A stretch of DNA of 64,000 nucleotides from Novosphingobium sp. Lineage in GTDB: Bacteria > Pseudomonadota > Alphaproteobacteria > Sphingomonadales > Sphingomonadaceae. Of the stretch, positions 55,365 to 63,784 are shown in pieces. The notes below the pieces were generated by a model that searched no databases, was not told where the DNA came from, and was given only the letters and a program-made list of their open reading frames with translations. Within the stretch, counting starts at the first letter, position 1, and every line of letters begins with the position of its first letter. A program made the position numbers and the translations under genes. The DNA is taken from positions 1,116,001-1,180,000 of the forward strand of contig JACKKY010000001.1 of NCBI GenBank assembly GCA_024236175.1. Direction: 5' to 3'.

Positions 55365-56648
55365 TCAATCGTCGCCGACTCGCTCCACATCTGCGCCCAG
55401 CAGCGAAAGCTTCTCCTCAAGCCGCTCATAACCGCGGTCGAGGTGGTAAAGGCGATGCACCTGGGTTTCCTCCTGCGCGGCAAGGCCGGCGATCACGAGG
55501 CTCATCGACGCCCTGAGATCGGTCGCCATGACCTCGGCTCCCGAGAGCTGGGGAACGCCATGGACAATCGCGGTGCGGCCCGACGTTTCGATATGCGCGC
55601 CCATCCGGTTCAGCTCGGGCACATGCATGTAACGGTTCTCGAAAATCGTTTCGGTCAACACGCTGGACCCCTCCGCCCGGCACAGCATGGCCATGAGCTG
55701 AGCCTGCATGTCGGTGGCGAATCCCGGATAGGGCGCCGTGGAAATCGTAACCGGGCGCAGCGGCCCGTCGGCGGCGATATAGAGACCTTCGGCGCGCGGC
55801 TCGACAGTGACGCCGGCATCCCGCAGCGCCTGTACCGTCGATTCCATCTCCTCGATCCTGGCATTCTTCAGAACGGCTTCGCCGCCGGTGATGGCCGCGG
55901 CACAGGCATAGCTGCCGGCCTCGATCCGGTCCGACATGACGCGATAGGTCGCACCATGCAGCCGGGGAACGCCGTGAATAGTAAGCCCCGAGGTACCGAT
56001 GCCCTCGATCTCCGCGCCCATCGCGGTGAGCAGGTTGCACAGGTCGACGATTTCCGGTTCGCGCGCGACATTCTGCAGCGTGCTCTTACCCCGCGCGGTA
56101 ACGGCGGCCATGATCGCGTTTTCCGTCGCGCCCACCGAAACGATGGGAAAGCTGTAGCGTCCGCCCGGCAGGCCACCGTCCGGCGCGATCGCGCGAACGT
56201 AGCCGGATGCCAGTTCGATTTGCGCGCCGAGCGCTTCCAGCGCCTTGAGATGCAGATCGATCGGGCGGTTGCCGATCGCACAGCCGCCGGGAAGCGAGAC
56301 CGTCGCTTCGCCCATGCGCGCCAACATCGGCCCGAGCACGAGAATCGAAGCGCGCATCTTGCGCACGAGGTCGTAGGGAGCGACGTTGCTGGTGATGCGG
56401 GGTGCCTCCAGCGTCATTACCCGGCCGAAATCCTCGGGCCGCGAACCTGCGATCGTGGTGGAGATTCCGAACTGGTTCATCAGATGCTGGAAGCCGTCGA
56501 TGTCGGCGAGCCGCGGCAGGTTGCGCAAGGTCAGCGGCTCATCGGTCAACAGGGCGCACGGCAACAGGGTGAGCGCCGCATTCTTGGCGCCCGAAATGGG
56601 AACCGTTCCCGACAGGCGCTTGCCGCCTCGAATAATGATCTTGTCCAT
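55365..56648 (-). CDS. murA: UDP-N-acetylglucosamine 1-carboxyvinyltransferase
   Basis: MurA carries out the first committed step of peptidoglycan synthesis by adding phosphoenolpyruvate to UDP-GlcNAc. The 427-residue length is normal. GAKNAALTLLPCALLTDEP marks the N-terminus, and the fosfomycin-reactive Cys is present in LPGGCAIGNRPIDLH near residue 120. The C-terminus YERLEEKLSLLGADVERV is typical. The ATG at 56648 is divergent from galU, with 127 bases between them. Confidence 0.97.
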   Translation of the reverse strand: MDKIIIRGGKRLSGTVPISGAKNAALTLLPCALLTDEPLTLRNLPRLADIDGFQHLMNQFGISTTIAGSRPEDFGRVMTLEAPRITSNVAPYDLVRKMRASILVLGPMLARMGEATVSLPGGCAIGNRPIDLHLKALEALGAQIELASGYVRAIAPDGGLPGGRYSFPIVSVGATENAIMAAVTARGKSTLQNVAREPEIVDLCNLLTAMGAEIEGIGTSGLTIHGVPRLHGATYRVMSDRIEAGSYACAAAITGGEAVLKNARIEEMESTVQALRDAGVTVEPRAEGLYIAADGPLRPVTISTAPYPGFATDMQAQLMAMLCRAEGSSVLTETIFENRYMHVPELNRMGAHIETSGRTAIVHGVPQLSGAEVMATDLRASMSLVIAGLAAQEETQVHRLYHLDRGYERLEEKLSLLGADVERVGDD

Positions 56649-56775
56649 GGCGGCGGTTTAGCGCGATTCGCCGGGGCGGCAAGCCGACGGTGCGCCGCAC
56701 GGCCCCCGCCGGTTGCGCCGAACCGGTGAAATCGCTTTAAGGCTGCCAACAAAAACGACCGGGGATCCAGCTTCC

Positions 56776-57669
56776 ATGACTTCCCAGACCTATCGCAAGC
56801 CCGTGCGCAAGGCCGTATTCCCGGTGGCCGGCCTCGGCACGCGCTTCCTGCCCGCGACCAAGGCGATCCCCAAGGAAATGCTGCCGATCATAGACCGTCC
56901 GCTGATCCAGTATGCGGTCGACGAGGCGCGCGAGGCGGGCATCGACCAGTTCATCTTCGTCACCGGGCGCGGCAAGACCTCGATCGTCGAACATTTCGAC
57001 ACGGCCTACGAGCTGGAGACGACGATGTCCGAACGCGGCAAGTCGCTCGAGGTGCTCGAGCCGACGCGGGTGTCGCCCGGCAATCTCCTGACCGTGCGCC
57101 AGCAGGTGCCGATGGGACTGGGCCATGCGATCTGGTGCGCGCGAGCGATCGTCGGCGACGAACCCTTCGCGATCTTCCTGCCGGACGAGCTGATGATCGG
57201 TTCTCCCGGCTGCATGAAGCAGATGGTCGAGGCTTACGAGGAGGTCGGCGGCAATCTCATCAGCGTGCTTGAGGTCCCGCACGATCAGGTTTCGAGCTAC
57301 GGCGTCATCGCGCCGGGGGCGAAGCTAGATGCGCTGGGCGGGGCGCTGACAGAAGTCACGGGCCTGGTGGAAAAGCCGAAAGTGGAGGACGCGCCGTCCA
57401 ATCTCATCATTTCCGGGCGCTACATTCTCCAGCCCGAGGTCATGCGCACGCTGGAAGGGCAGGAAAAGGGCGCAGGCGGCGAAATCCAGCTGACCGACGC
57501 CATGGCCCGCATGATCGGCCAGCAACCTTTCCATGCCGTGACCTTCGCTGGCCGACGGTATGACTGCGGCTCCAAGGTGGGTTTCGTGGAAGCGACCCTG
57601 GCGTTTGCCCTTGAACGCGAGGACATGGCCACCGAAGTCCGCGATATCGCAAGCCGGCTGCTGGATTAA
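56776..57669 (+). CDS. galU: UTP-glucose-1-phosphate uridylyltransferase
   Basis: GalU makes UDP-glucose for surface polysaccharides and LPS. The 297-residue protein begins with the nucleotidyltransferase motif FPVAGLGTRFLPATKAIPKEM and contains PMGLGHAIWCA and VEKPKVEDAPSNL, all typical. The ATG at 56776 is the first that gives a family-like N-terminus; upstream extension to 56713 has no similarity. UDP-glucose fits the polysaccharide genes at 27.8-31.8 kb. Confidence 0.97.
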   Translation: MTSQTYRKPVRKAVFPVAGLGTRFLPATKAIPKEMLPIIDRPLIQYAVDEAREAGIDQFIFVTGRGKTSIVEHFDTAYELETTMSERGKSLEVLEPTRVSPGNLLTVRQQVPMGLGHAIWCARAIVGDEPFAIFLPDELMIGSPGCMKQMVEAYEEVGGNLISVLEVPHDQVSSYGVIAPGAKLDALGGALTEVTGLVEKPKVEDAPSNLIISGRYILQPEVMRTLEGQEKGAGGEIQLTDAMARMIGQQPFHAVTFAGRRYDCGSKVGFVEATLAFALEREDMATEVRDIASRLLD

Positions 57670-57775
57670 TCGACACGCTTTCTCTGCCGTCACGATTCAG
57701 ACGCATTCAGTCCTGCGCGACCTGTTTCAGCGCTTGCATTCATGATTAACGGCCCACCTTAAACTTGGGCGTTCG

Positions 57776-57790
57776 CTGCCGTTTAGGCAG
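57776..57790 (+). promoter_or_regulatory. Hairpin covering the ribosome site of the diguanylate cyclase gene
   Basis: CTGCC (57776-57780) and GGCAG (57786-57790) form a 5-base-pair stem with loop GTTTA. The arm GGCAG is also the only purine-rich sequence before the ATG at 57793. If it folds in RNA, the stem would hide the ribosome site. Thermodynamic support is modest. Confidence 0.35.
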
Positions 57791-57792
57791 AT

Positions 57793-58992
57793 ATGAGAAC
57801 TCTCAGCAATCACTCGCGCGACACGGCAGGGTCGCTGCTTACCTGGCTGGGCTTTGGAAATTCCGGATCGAAGGATCGTGCCGCGCCAACCCACTACGGT
57901 CATGGCAACGGCGGTGGCGGTGGCCCGATCCACGAGGATGCCCTGGAGGCACGCAGTTGGCTGCTGGAGTCGATAACCTCTTTCCTCCTCGAACACGACC
58001 TGGACATCTCGCCGGATAATCTGCTGGCGGCGCACAATGCCTTTTCGGGCATGAATCCCCGCCTCGCCAGGCAGATCGCCTCGAGGATCGAATCCGGCCA
58101 GGAAGTCACTCAGCAATGGCTGGATGAAGTCACCGGCAACGATCGACCGAAAAAGGGCGAGGAAGATATCGCGGTATTGATTACCCGGCTCGAGAACCAG
58201 CTCGACGGCTTCTCTAAGAGCACCCATGCGGCCCGGAACGCAGCAACGAGCTACAACTCCGAGCTTGAACAGCATGTCGCCGAGCTGGAAGAAGTCGAGG
58301 AAGCAGGCCAGATTCTCACGAGCCTGGTCGGTCTCACCAAGGCAATGCTCGAACGCACCCGCAAGGTCGAAAGCGACATGCGCCAGAGCGAGGCCGAGGC
58401 CCAGGAGCTGCGCGTCAGCCTGGAAGAGGCCAAGCGGGACGCCGAGCTGGACCATCTTACCGACCTGCCCAACCGGCGCGCGTTCGAAGCGCAGCTGGAG
58501 GAGCAGTTCCAGGAGGCGCAGGCCGCCATCGAACCGCTCAACGTCGCCTTTTGCGATATCGACCACTTCAAGCGCATCAACGACACGCATGGCCACGAAG
58601 CCGGCGACCGGGTGATCAAGGTGATCGCGGAAACACTCGGCAAGATCGCCAGCAGCAACTGCTTTGTTGCACGGCACGGAGGCGAGGAATTCGTCATGCT
58701 GTTCCGGGGCATCTCAACCGCCGATGCCAAGGAACGGCTGGACGAGGTGCGGGAGCAACTGGGCGAGCGAAGGCTGATCAACCGCAAGAACGACGTGCCG
58801 TTCGGGCAGATCACCTTCTCGGCCGGCATCGCGGACGTCCTCGCCTATGACGACCCCGGAGCCGCACTCAGGGCCGCCGACGAAGCCCTCTACATCGCCA
58901 AGGAAACCGGACGGAACCGTATCGTGCTCGCCCCGCAACCCAACAGGCAGAGTTCAGCAAGTGAACCGGCCAACGGGCAGCCCGAGGCCTAG
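57793..58992 (+). CDS. Diguanylate cyclase (GGDEF domain)
   Basis: A 399-residue cytoplasmic protein with a helical, Glu-rich N-terminal half (about 1-210, partly coiled coil, no membrane segment) and a C-terminal GGDEF domain from LDHLTDLPNRRAFEAQL. The active-site motif is GGEEF at residues about 296-300 with metal Asp in FCDIDHFKRIND, so c-di-GMP synthesis is expected. The inhibitory RxxD site normally five residues before GGEEF is absent (the region reads SSNCFVARHGGEEF), so product inhibition is probably lost. The PilZ proteins at 1 and 40271 are possible receptors. Confidence 0.93.
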   Translation: MRTLSNHSRDTAGSLLTWLGFGNSGSKDRAAPTHYGHGNGGGGGPIHEDALEARSWLLESITSFLLEHDLDISPDNLLAAHNAFSGMNPRLARQIASRIESGQEVTQQWLDEVTGNDRPKKGEEDIAVLITRLENQLDGFSKSTHAARNAATSYNSELEQHVAELEEVEEAGQILTSLVGLTKAMLERTRKVESDMRQSEAEAQELRVSLEEAKRDAELDHLTDLPNRRAFEAQLEEQFQEAQAAIEPLNVAFCDIDHFKRINDTHGHEAGDRVIKVIAETLGKIASSNCFVARHGGEEFVMLFRGISTADAKERLDEVREQLGERRLINRKNDVPFGQITFSAGIADVLAYDDPGAALRAADEALYIAKETGRNRIVLAPQPNRQSSASEPANGQPEA

Positions 58993-59348
58993 CTCCACTC
59001 CGGCAGGCGCGCGGGAGTCGTCAGGCAATATCCCGAACAAACACGGTTTCCACGGTGACAATACCTGCTCACCGTCTCCCGAAACTCCAAACTAACCCTT
59101 GCAAGCGCAACACGATGCCATGTTTCGCTTGCAGACCCGGCCCATCCTCTCTCTCCTCCTGGCCGTGCTTGCGCTGGGCTCGCTCGCTGCATTGCGCGCG
59201 GCGGGCGAGCCCGAACCGCTTCCCTGCCAGCCTGAAGAGACCGCCCGGAACGAGCCCCGCCCAGGTTTCGTGACCCTAGCCGGAACCGGAGACCTTTCCT
59301 GCGCGCGATTGCGCACCGGGACCTGACTTGATCCGTCGGGCCCGCGTC
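58993..59348. other. Intergenic region, 356 bases, with one doubtful small gene
   Basis: This gap lies between the diguanylate cyclase and the L7/L12-like membrane gene. It contains one possible short gene (59120-59326) and otherwise nothing I can support: no tRNA, no long inverted repeat and no clear terminator. Confidence 0.5.
59120..59326 (+). CDS. Possible small exported protein (68 aa)
   Basis: A short frame reading MFRLQTRPILSLLLAVLALG then a polar segment with two Cys residues (LPCQPEE and DLSCARL). The start looks like a signal peptide or anchor, and the Cys pair could form a disulphide outside the cytoplasm. No ribosome site is visible and the family is unknown. It may be real, or it may be a chance frame in GC-rich DNA. 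Confidence 0.35.
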   Translation: MFRLQTRPILSLLLAVLALGSLAALRAAGEPEPLPCQPEETARNEPRPGFVTLAGTGDLSCARLRTGT

Positions 59349-59657
59349 TCAGCCGAAGCCGCCCCGGTGGCGCTCCATGGTTTCGACATGTTCCTTGGCC
59401 TGCTTCAGGCCGACCCCGGTCTCCTCCCGCAGGATCTTGATCGCCTCGATCTTCTTTCGCCTGCGCAACGCGTCTTCGATCCGCTCTTTCGCGTCGCCGG
59501 AAAGCCGCGGCGGATCGAGCGGGATAGGCGGCGGCCCATCAAGGTTCTCACGGCCGGCCTCGGTATGCTCGCGCGCTTTCCTGTAACCATAGGCAAAGCC
59601 TGCCAGCACCAGAAACAGCGACCACACGACGATCACCGAAGCCCAGTGCTCGCGCAT
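59349..59657 (-). CDS. Membrane protein with ribosomal L7/L12-like C-terminal domain
   Basis: A 102-residue protein with one membrane helix (residues about 7-25, VIVVWSLFLVLAGFAYGYR) and a proline-rich linker, then KKIEAIKILREETGVGLKQAKEHVE, which closely resembles the factor-binding C-terminal domain of bL12. Such anchored L12-like proteins exist in several alphaproteobacteria; their function is unknown and they need not be ribosomal. The ATG at 59657 follows GGGAGAA; an upstream GTG would put the ribosome site inside the gene. Confidence 0.78.
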   Translation of the reverse strand: MREHWASVIVVWSLFLVLAGFAYGYRKAREHTEAGRENLDGPPPIPLDPPRLSGDAKERIEDALRRRKKIEAIKILREETGVGLKQAKEHVETMERHRGGFG

Positions 59658-59707
59658 GAATTCTCCCACCACGGCCTGCCTCCTTGGCTATCGGGTTGCG
59701 TCGGCGA

Positions 59708-60163
59708 TCACAGCATGACCTCAAGCTCGACCCGCACAGATGCGATCAGCCACCGGCCGTCTTCCTTGCGGTAGGTATCGGATACGGTCGCGTAGGCCAG
59801 ACCCGAACCCGGCAGGTCCGGCCGGGTTTCCTTGATGAAGGTTTCCTGCCGCCACACGCCGGTGGCGTGGTCCCCGTCCTGGAACTCGATTTCGGGAATG
59901 GTGACAATATGCAGGAGCATCTTCAACGGTGCGAAATTCTGCTCCATCATCGCAATGATCGTGTCGCGCCCCTGCAGCGGCTGCACTTCGGCGCCGAGCA
60001 CCTTGCCCGTCGGCGACATGTCGAGAAGGAAGTCCTCGGTCAAGATATCGGCAAGTTCCGAAAAACGGTGACTGTCGATGCGCCGGCAATATTTGGCGCG
60101 CAGCAGCTTGATGTCCTCGAGCGCCAGCAGACGGTCCAGACCTTCGGGTGCGGAACTGCTCAT
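59708..60163 (-). CDS. NTF2-like (SnoaL/limonene epoxide hydrolase-like) protein
   Basis: A 151-residue protein of the NTF2-like superfamily: DRLLALEDIKLLRAKYCRRIDSH, in part, FSELADILTEDFLLDMSP and a C-terminal beta half YRKEDGRWLIASVRVELEVML. Members often dehydrate or isomerise small hydrophobic compounds. It has a good AGGGAGGATAGGG ribosome site and lies 4 bases downstream of the SDR gene on the same strand, which suggests that they act in the same pathway. Confidence 0.8.
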   Translation of the reverse strand: MSSSAPEGLDRLLALEDIKLLRAKYCRRIDSHRFSELADILTEDFLLDMSPTGKVLGAEVQPLQGRDTIIAMMEQNFAPLKMLLHIVTIPEIEFQDGDHATGVWRQETFIKETRPDLPGSGLAYATVSDTYRKEDGRWLIASVRVELEVML

Positions 60164-60167
60164 TGCC

Positions 60168-60959
60168 CTATCCTCCCTGTTTCATGCCTTGCGCCATCGC
60201 GGCAAGCGCATCGCGACGCGGAAGCGCCAGCAACTGATCGAAACTCGCCTTGTAGTGAGCGCTCGGGAAACAGGTCGGCCCGTTGGCAAGATTGTCAAGC
60301 ACGATAGAGGCGACCTCGCGCGCGGTCATGACGTTGGTCAGCATCGCGATATCGATGCCCTGCTTCTCCGCCGCTTCCGATTCGGTCGCGCCCGGACAAA
60401 CGGTGAGCACGTCGACGCCGCTTCCGGCCAGCTCGCCCCACAGGCCTTCCCCGAGCGCGATCACCAGCGCCTTGGTTGCCGAATAGGCGCTGGAATAGGG
60501 GCAACCCATCAGACCCTCAATCGAGGAGGTGAACACGATCCCTCCCTTGCCGCGTTGCGTGAGGCGGGGAATGAACCCGTGCGCGAGCTGCATGGGTGCA
60601 TTGCAGTTCACCATTATCATGTCTGTCATGGTCGCCGGATCGTTCGCCTGGTGCGGGCCTTTCAACCCGAACCCGGCGTTGCTTATGACAAGGCCGATAT
60701 CGGCGCCTGCCGTCTCGGCCAGCAATTGCGCGGGCGCTTCGGCGCTCGCCAGATCGGCTTCGATGATCAGCGAGTTTGTGCCGTGGTCGGCTTTCAGCTT
60801 CTCTGCCAGTTGCTCCAAGCGGCCGACCCGCCTTGCCGAAAGCACCAGGTCGAAGCCGCGCTCCGCCAGTTCCTCCGCAAATCCCCAGCCGATACCGGAA
60901 GATGCCCCTGTTACCAGGGCAACCGGTCCATAACGTTCTAGCAATTCATCTGGCGCCAC
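60168..60959 (-). CDS. Short-chain dehydrogenase/reductase
   Basis: A 263-residue classical SDR. The cofactor motif VTGASSGIGWGFAEEL is at about residues 16-31, NAGFG near 92, the catalytic Ser in VFTSSIEG and YxxxK in YSATKALVIALGEGL. It continues with CPGATESEAAEKQG, seen in the DltE/YqjQ-like SDR branch. I chose the GTG at 60959 because GGAGAG lies 7 bases upstream. It is divergent from the carboxylesterase gene with only 43 bases between starts, so the promoters must overlap. Confidence 0.88.
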   Translation of the reverse strand: MAPDELLERYGPVALVTGASSGIGWGFAEELAERGFDLVLSARRVGRLEQLAEKLKADHGTNSLIIEADLASAEAPAQLLAETAGADIGLVISNAGFGLKGPHQANDPATMTDMIMVNCNAPMQLAHGFIPRLTQRGKGGIVFTSSIEGLMGCPYSSAYSATKALVIALGEGLWGELAGSGVDVLTVCPGATESEAAEKQGIDIAMLTNVMTAREVASIVLDNLANGPTCFPSAHYKASFDQLLALPRRDALAAMAQGMKQGG

Positions 60960-60971
60960 GCCGCTCTCCTG

Positions 60972-60984
60972 CCTAACAATTAGG
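60972..60984. promoter_or_regulatory. 13-bp palindrome in the SDR-esterase divergent promoter
   Basis: CCTAACAATTAGG is a perfect inverted repeat (CCTAA-CAA-TTAGG) in the middle of the 43-base gap between two divergent starts, followed by five T residues. A repressor binding here could control both genes. It is too short to be a convincing terminator. Confidence 0.45.
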
Positions 60985-61002
60985 TTTTTCGAGAGAAAGC
61001 AT

Positions 61003-62466
61003 GTGAACGAGCTGATTGTCCAGACCACTGCCGGCCAAGTCGAAGGCGCAGCCTTGCCCGGCCTGACGCGCTGGCTCGGCATTCCCTACGCCCGGGCGAA
61101 GCGCCTCGGTGCGCCGAGCACCGTCGATCCGTGGCCCGACGTCAGTCCTGCCAAACAGTTCGGGAAGCAATGCCCGCAGCAATATGGCGACAAGGTTCGC
61201 CCGGAGGTGTTGGAAGGGCCCGAGTTCGGCGAGGACTGCCTGTGTCTCAACATCTGGGCCCCTCACACCGGGTCGCAGGGGGCCAATCCGGTCATGGTGT
61301 GGATCCACGGTGGCGCCTTCATGGCGGGAAGCACCAATCCCTACGACGCATCCGCACTGGCGCGCGAAGGCGATATCGTCGTGGTCTCTATCAATTACCG
61401 CGTCGGCGTGTTGGGGTTCGTCAATTTCGGCGAGGCTCTGGGCCTGCCGTCCATTCCGTCAAATCTGGGACTGCGGGACCAGATTGCAGCGCTTGAATGG
61501 ATACGCGACAATATCGCGGCGTTCGGCGGCGACCCGGATCGCGTTACCATCTGTGGCCAGTCAGCGGGGTCGATGTCGGTCTCGCTGCTGATGCTGTCAC
61601 CCAAGGCGCGTGGGTTGTTCCACGGCGCCATAATGCAGAGCGGCGCAGTAAGCCTGATCCACAGCCGCGAACGAAGCATCGAGGACGCCAGGCGCTTCGC
61701 CGAACTGCTGGATCTTGACCAGAGCGGATTCGACCAGCTTGCTACAATGGACCTGAGCAGGCTGATCGAGGCCCAGGTCGCAATCGGGAAGGAACTCAAG
61801 AACGCAATTCCGGCCGCGCCATGGTACGATGGAGACTTGCTGCCCGCATCGCTCGAGGCTGCGCAAGCCCACGATGCGGCGCCCGTGCCGCTGCTGGCGG
61901 GGGCCACACACGACGAAATGCGCCTTTTCGAACTGATGCCAGGCGACATCCTGCCCACCAAGTGGCCCGACCTCGAAGCATTGCTGCATTCCCAGCTGCC
62001 GCAGGACCAGGCGGAGCGTGTCGTGGCCGCCTATCCGCGAAACCGCAGGGGTAAGACCGCGCTGGCGACCGACATGCACTTCGCAATGCCTACCCGCAAT
62101 TTCGCCGAGCGGCATTCACGCACACAGCCAACCTGGTTCTATCGCTTCGATTATGCCCACCCGATCGCTGCGGCGGCTCATGGGCTGGACCTCACTGTCT
62201 TCTGGCCCTTTTCGGGACTGAAGATGGCGATTGTCAGAGGTGGTCCTGCCAGCGGCAGGCGAAAGGCGTTGGGGGAACGCATGCGGGCGCATGTCGCGCA
62301 TTTCGTTCGGCACGGCACGCCCGGCAAGGACTGGCCTGCATACACGCCCGAACACCGCATGGTGAGGCTCTACAACCTCGAAGACGGATTGGCGGAAAAT
62401 CCCGATGCCGAACGGTTTGCCGCCTGGGCCGGCCGCGACGTATCACCCGGCGTCGTCAGAGGCTGA
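61003..62466 (+). CDS. Type-B carboxylesterase (para-nitrobenzyl esterase-like)
   Basis: A 487-residue alpha/beta hydrolase. The nucleophile elbow GQSAGSMS places catalytic Ser near residue 187, the oxyanion loop is VWIHGGAFMAGS, and LGIPYARAKR and EDCLCLNIW are type-B carboxylesterase signatures. The catalytic acid is in THDEMRLF, and HGLDLTVFWPF carries the late His. No signal peptide is seen. It starts with GTG at 61003 after GAGAGAAAG. The substrate is unknown; the divergent SDR and NTF2-like genes may act on the released alcohol or ketone. The end overlaps the transporter gene by 11 bases. Confidence 0.92.
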   Translation: MNELIVQTTAGQVEGAALPGLTRWLGIPYARAKRLGAPSTVDPWPDVSPAKQFGKQCPQQYGDKVRPEVLEGPEFGEDCLCLNIWAPHTGSQGANPVMVWIHGGAFMAGSTNPYDASALAREGDIVVVSINYRVGVLGFVNFGEALGLPSIPSNLGLRDQIAALEWIRDNIAAFGGDPDRVTICGQSAGSMSVSLLMLSPKARGLFHGAIMQSGAVSLIHSRERSIEDARRFAELLDLDQSGFDQLATMDLSRLIEAQVAIGKELKNAIPAAPWYDGDLLPASLEAAQAHDAAPVPLLAGATHDEMRLFELMPGDILPTKWPDLEALLHSQLPQDQAERVVAAYPRNRRGKTALATDMHFAMPTRNFAERHSRTQPTWFYRFDYAHPIAAAAHGLDLTVFWPFSGLKMAIVRGGPASGRRKALGERMRAHVAHFVRHGTPGKDWPAYTPEHRMVRLYNLEDGLAENPDAERFAAWAGRDVSPGVVRG

Positions 62467-63688
62467 GGAACAGACCGGCGAGCGCGGCGCTCATCAGATT
62501 GGATAGGCTGCCGGCAATCAGCGCCCTGATGCCAAGCTTCGCGATCACCGGACGCTGGTTGGGCGCAAGACCTCCCGTCACCGCCATCTGGATGGCGATG
62601 GACGAGAAATTGGCGAAACCGCACAGCGCAAAGGTCACGATCGCAACCGTTCGCTCGGAAAGTCCGGCCGTCTGGCCCAGCTCGATGAAGGCGACAAACT
62701 CGTTGAGCACGACTTTCGTACCGAAGAAGCTGCCGGCGCGCATGGCCTCGGCCCAGTCCGGTACTCCCAGCAGGAAGAAGATCGGCGAGAACAGGTAGCC
62801 GAGCAGCGACTGGAAGGTAACGCCTTCGAAGCCGGCGAGACTTGCAAGCCAGCCCACCAGTCCGTTGGCCAGCGCGACCAGCGCGACGAAGGCCAGCACC
62901 ATGGCGCCCACCATCACCGCGAGCCGGACGCCGGTCTGCGCGCCCTGTGCGGCCGCCTGGATGATGTTGGCGGGACGCTCGTCGCCCTCGTAAAGCGCCA
63001 CTTCCACTTCCGAGACCGCATCGACATCGAGCTGCTTCGGATCAGGCAGGATCAGCTTGGCCATCAGAATACCGCCGGGCGCGGACATGAACGCGGCGGC
63101 GACCAGATAGTCGATGCGAATGCCCATGGCGGCGTAAGCAGCAAGGATCGTTCCCGCCACGCCGGCCATGCCGACGCTCATAACGCAGAACAGCTGCGAC
63201 GGCGCGAGCCCGGCCAGATAGGGGCGGATCACGAGCGGCGATTCGGACTGTCCCACGAAAATGTTGGCGGCAGCGCTCAGGCTCTCCACCTTGCTGATTC
63301 CGGTGATTTTCTCGAGCCCGCCGCCGATCCAGCGCACCACCAGCGGCATCACGCCGACGTGGTAGAGGATCGCGATCAGCGCCGCGAAGAAGATGATCGC
63401 AGGAAGGGCCTGCAACGCGAACATCTGGCCGAGTGAATCATTGGCGAGCGCGCCGAACAGGAATTCGGTGCCCTTGTGGGCGTATCCCAGCAGGCTCGAT
63501 ACTCCGAACGCGATGGCCTGCAGCGCCCGGTTTCCCGGCGGGAAATACAGGACCAGGGCGGCCAGCGCCGCCTGCAGGCCGAACGCGGCAGCCACCACGC
63601 GCAGTCGGATCGCCTTGCGGTCTGCGGACAGCAGAACGGCAATGGCGATGATCAGTACGATGCCGAGCAGGCTGTAGACGACATGCAT
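62456..63688 (-). CDS. Concentrative nucleoside transporter (NupC/CNT family)
   Basis: A 410-residue inner-membrane protein with about ten hydrophobic segments. The CNT motifs IFVGQSESPLVIRPYL (scaffold domain) and FALCGFANFSSIAIQMAVTGGL are both clear. CNT carriers import nucleosides with protons or sodium. The ATG at 63688 has a good GGGGGA ribosome site and removes a non-hydrophobic extension. It is convergent with and overlaps the carboxylesterase by 11 bases, so the two transcripts are antisense at their ends. Confidence 0.93.
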   Translation of the reverse strand: MHVVYSLLGIVLIIAIAVLLSADRKAIRLRVVAAAFGLQAALAALVLYFPPGNRALQAIAFGVSSLLGYAHKGTEFLFGALANDSLGQMFALQALPAIIFFAALIAILYHVGVMPLVVRWIGGGLEKITGISKVESLSAAANIFVGQSESPLVIRPYLAGLAPSQLFCVMSVGMAGVAGTILAAYAAMGIRIDYLVAAAFMSAPGGILMAKLILPDPKQLDVDAVSEVEVALYEGDERPANIIQAAAQGAQTGVRLAVMVGAMVLAFVALVALANGLVGWLASLAGFEGVTFQSLLGYLFSPIFFLLGVPDWAEAMRAGSFFGTKVVLNEFVAFIELGQTAGLSERTVAIVTFALCGFANFSSIAIQMAVTGGLAPNQRPVIAKLGIRALIAGSLSNLMSAALAGLFLSL

Positions 63689-63784
63689 GTTCGGTAATCC
63701 CCCGGCCCGTTCAGCGATCTTTGGTAATCGCCGCTGGCACATGCGCCTAGTGCAAATGTCGCCGGCTAGCGCTAGAGCCCGATC

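Noticed and set aside
57746..57762. TTAA-N9-TTAA ahead of the diguanylate cyclase as a CtrA box
   Set aside because: The known CtrA site has seven, not nine, bases between the TTAA halves, so this does not meet the consensus.
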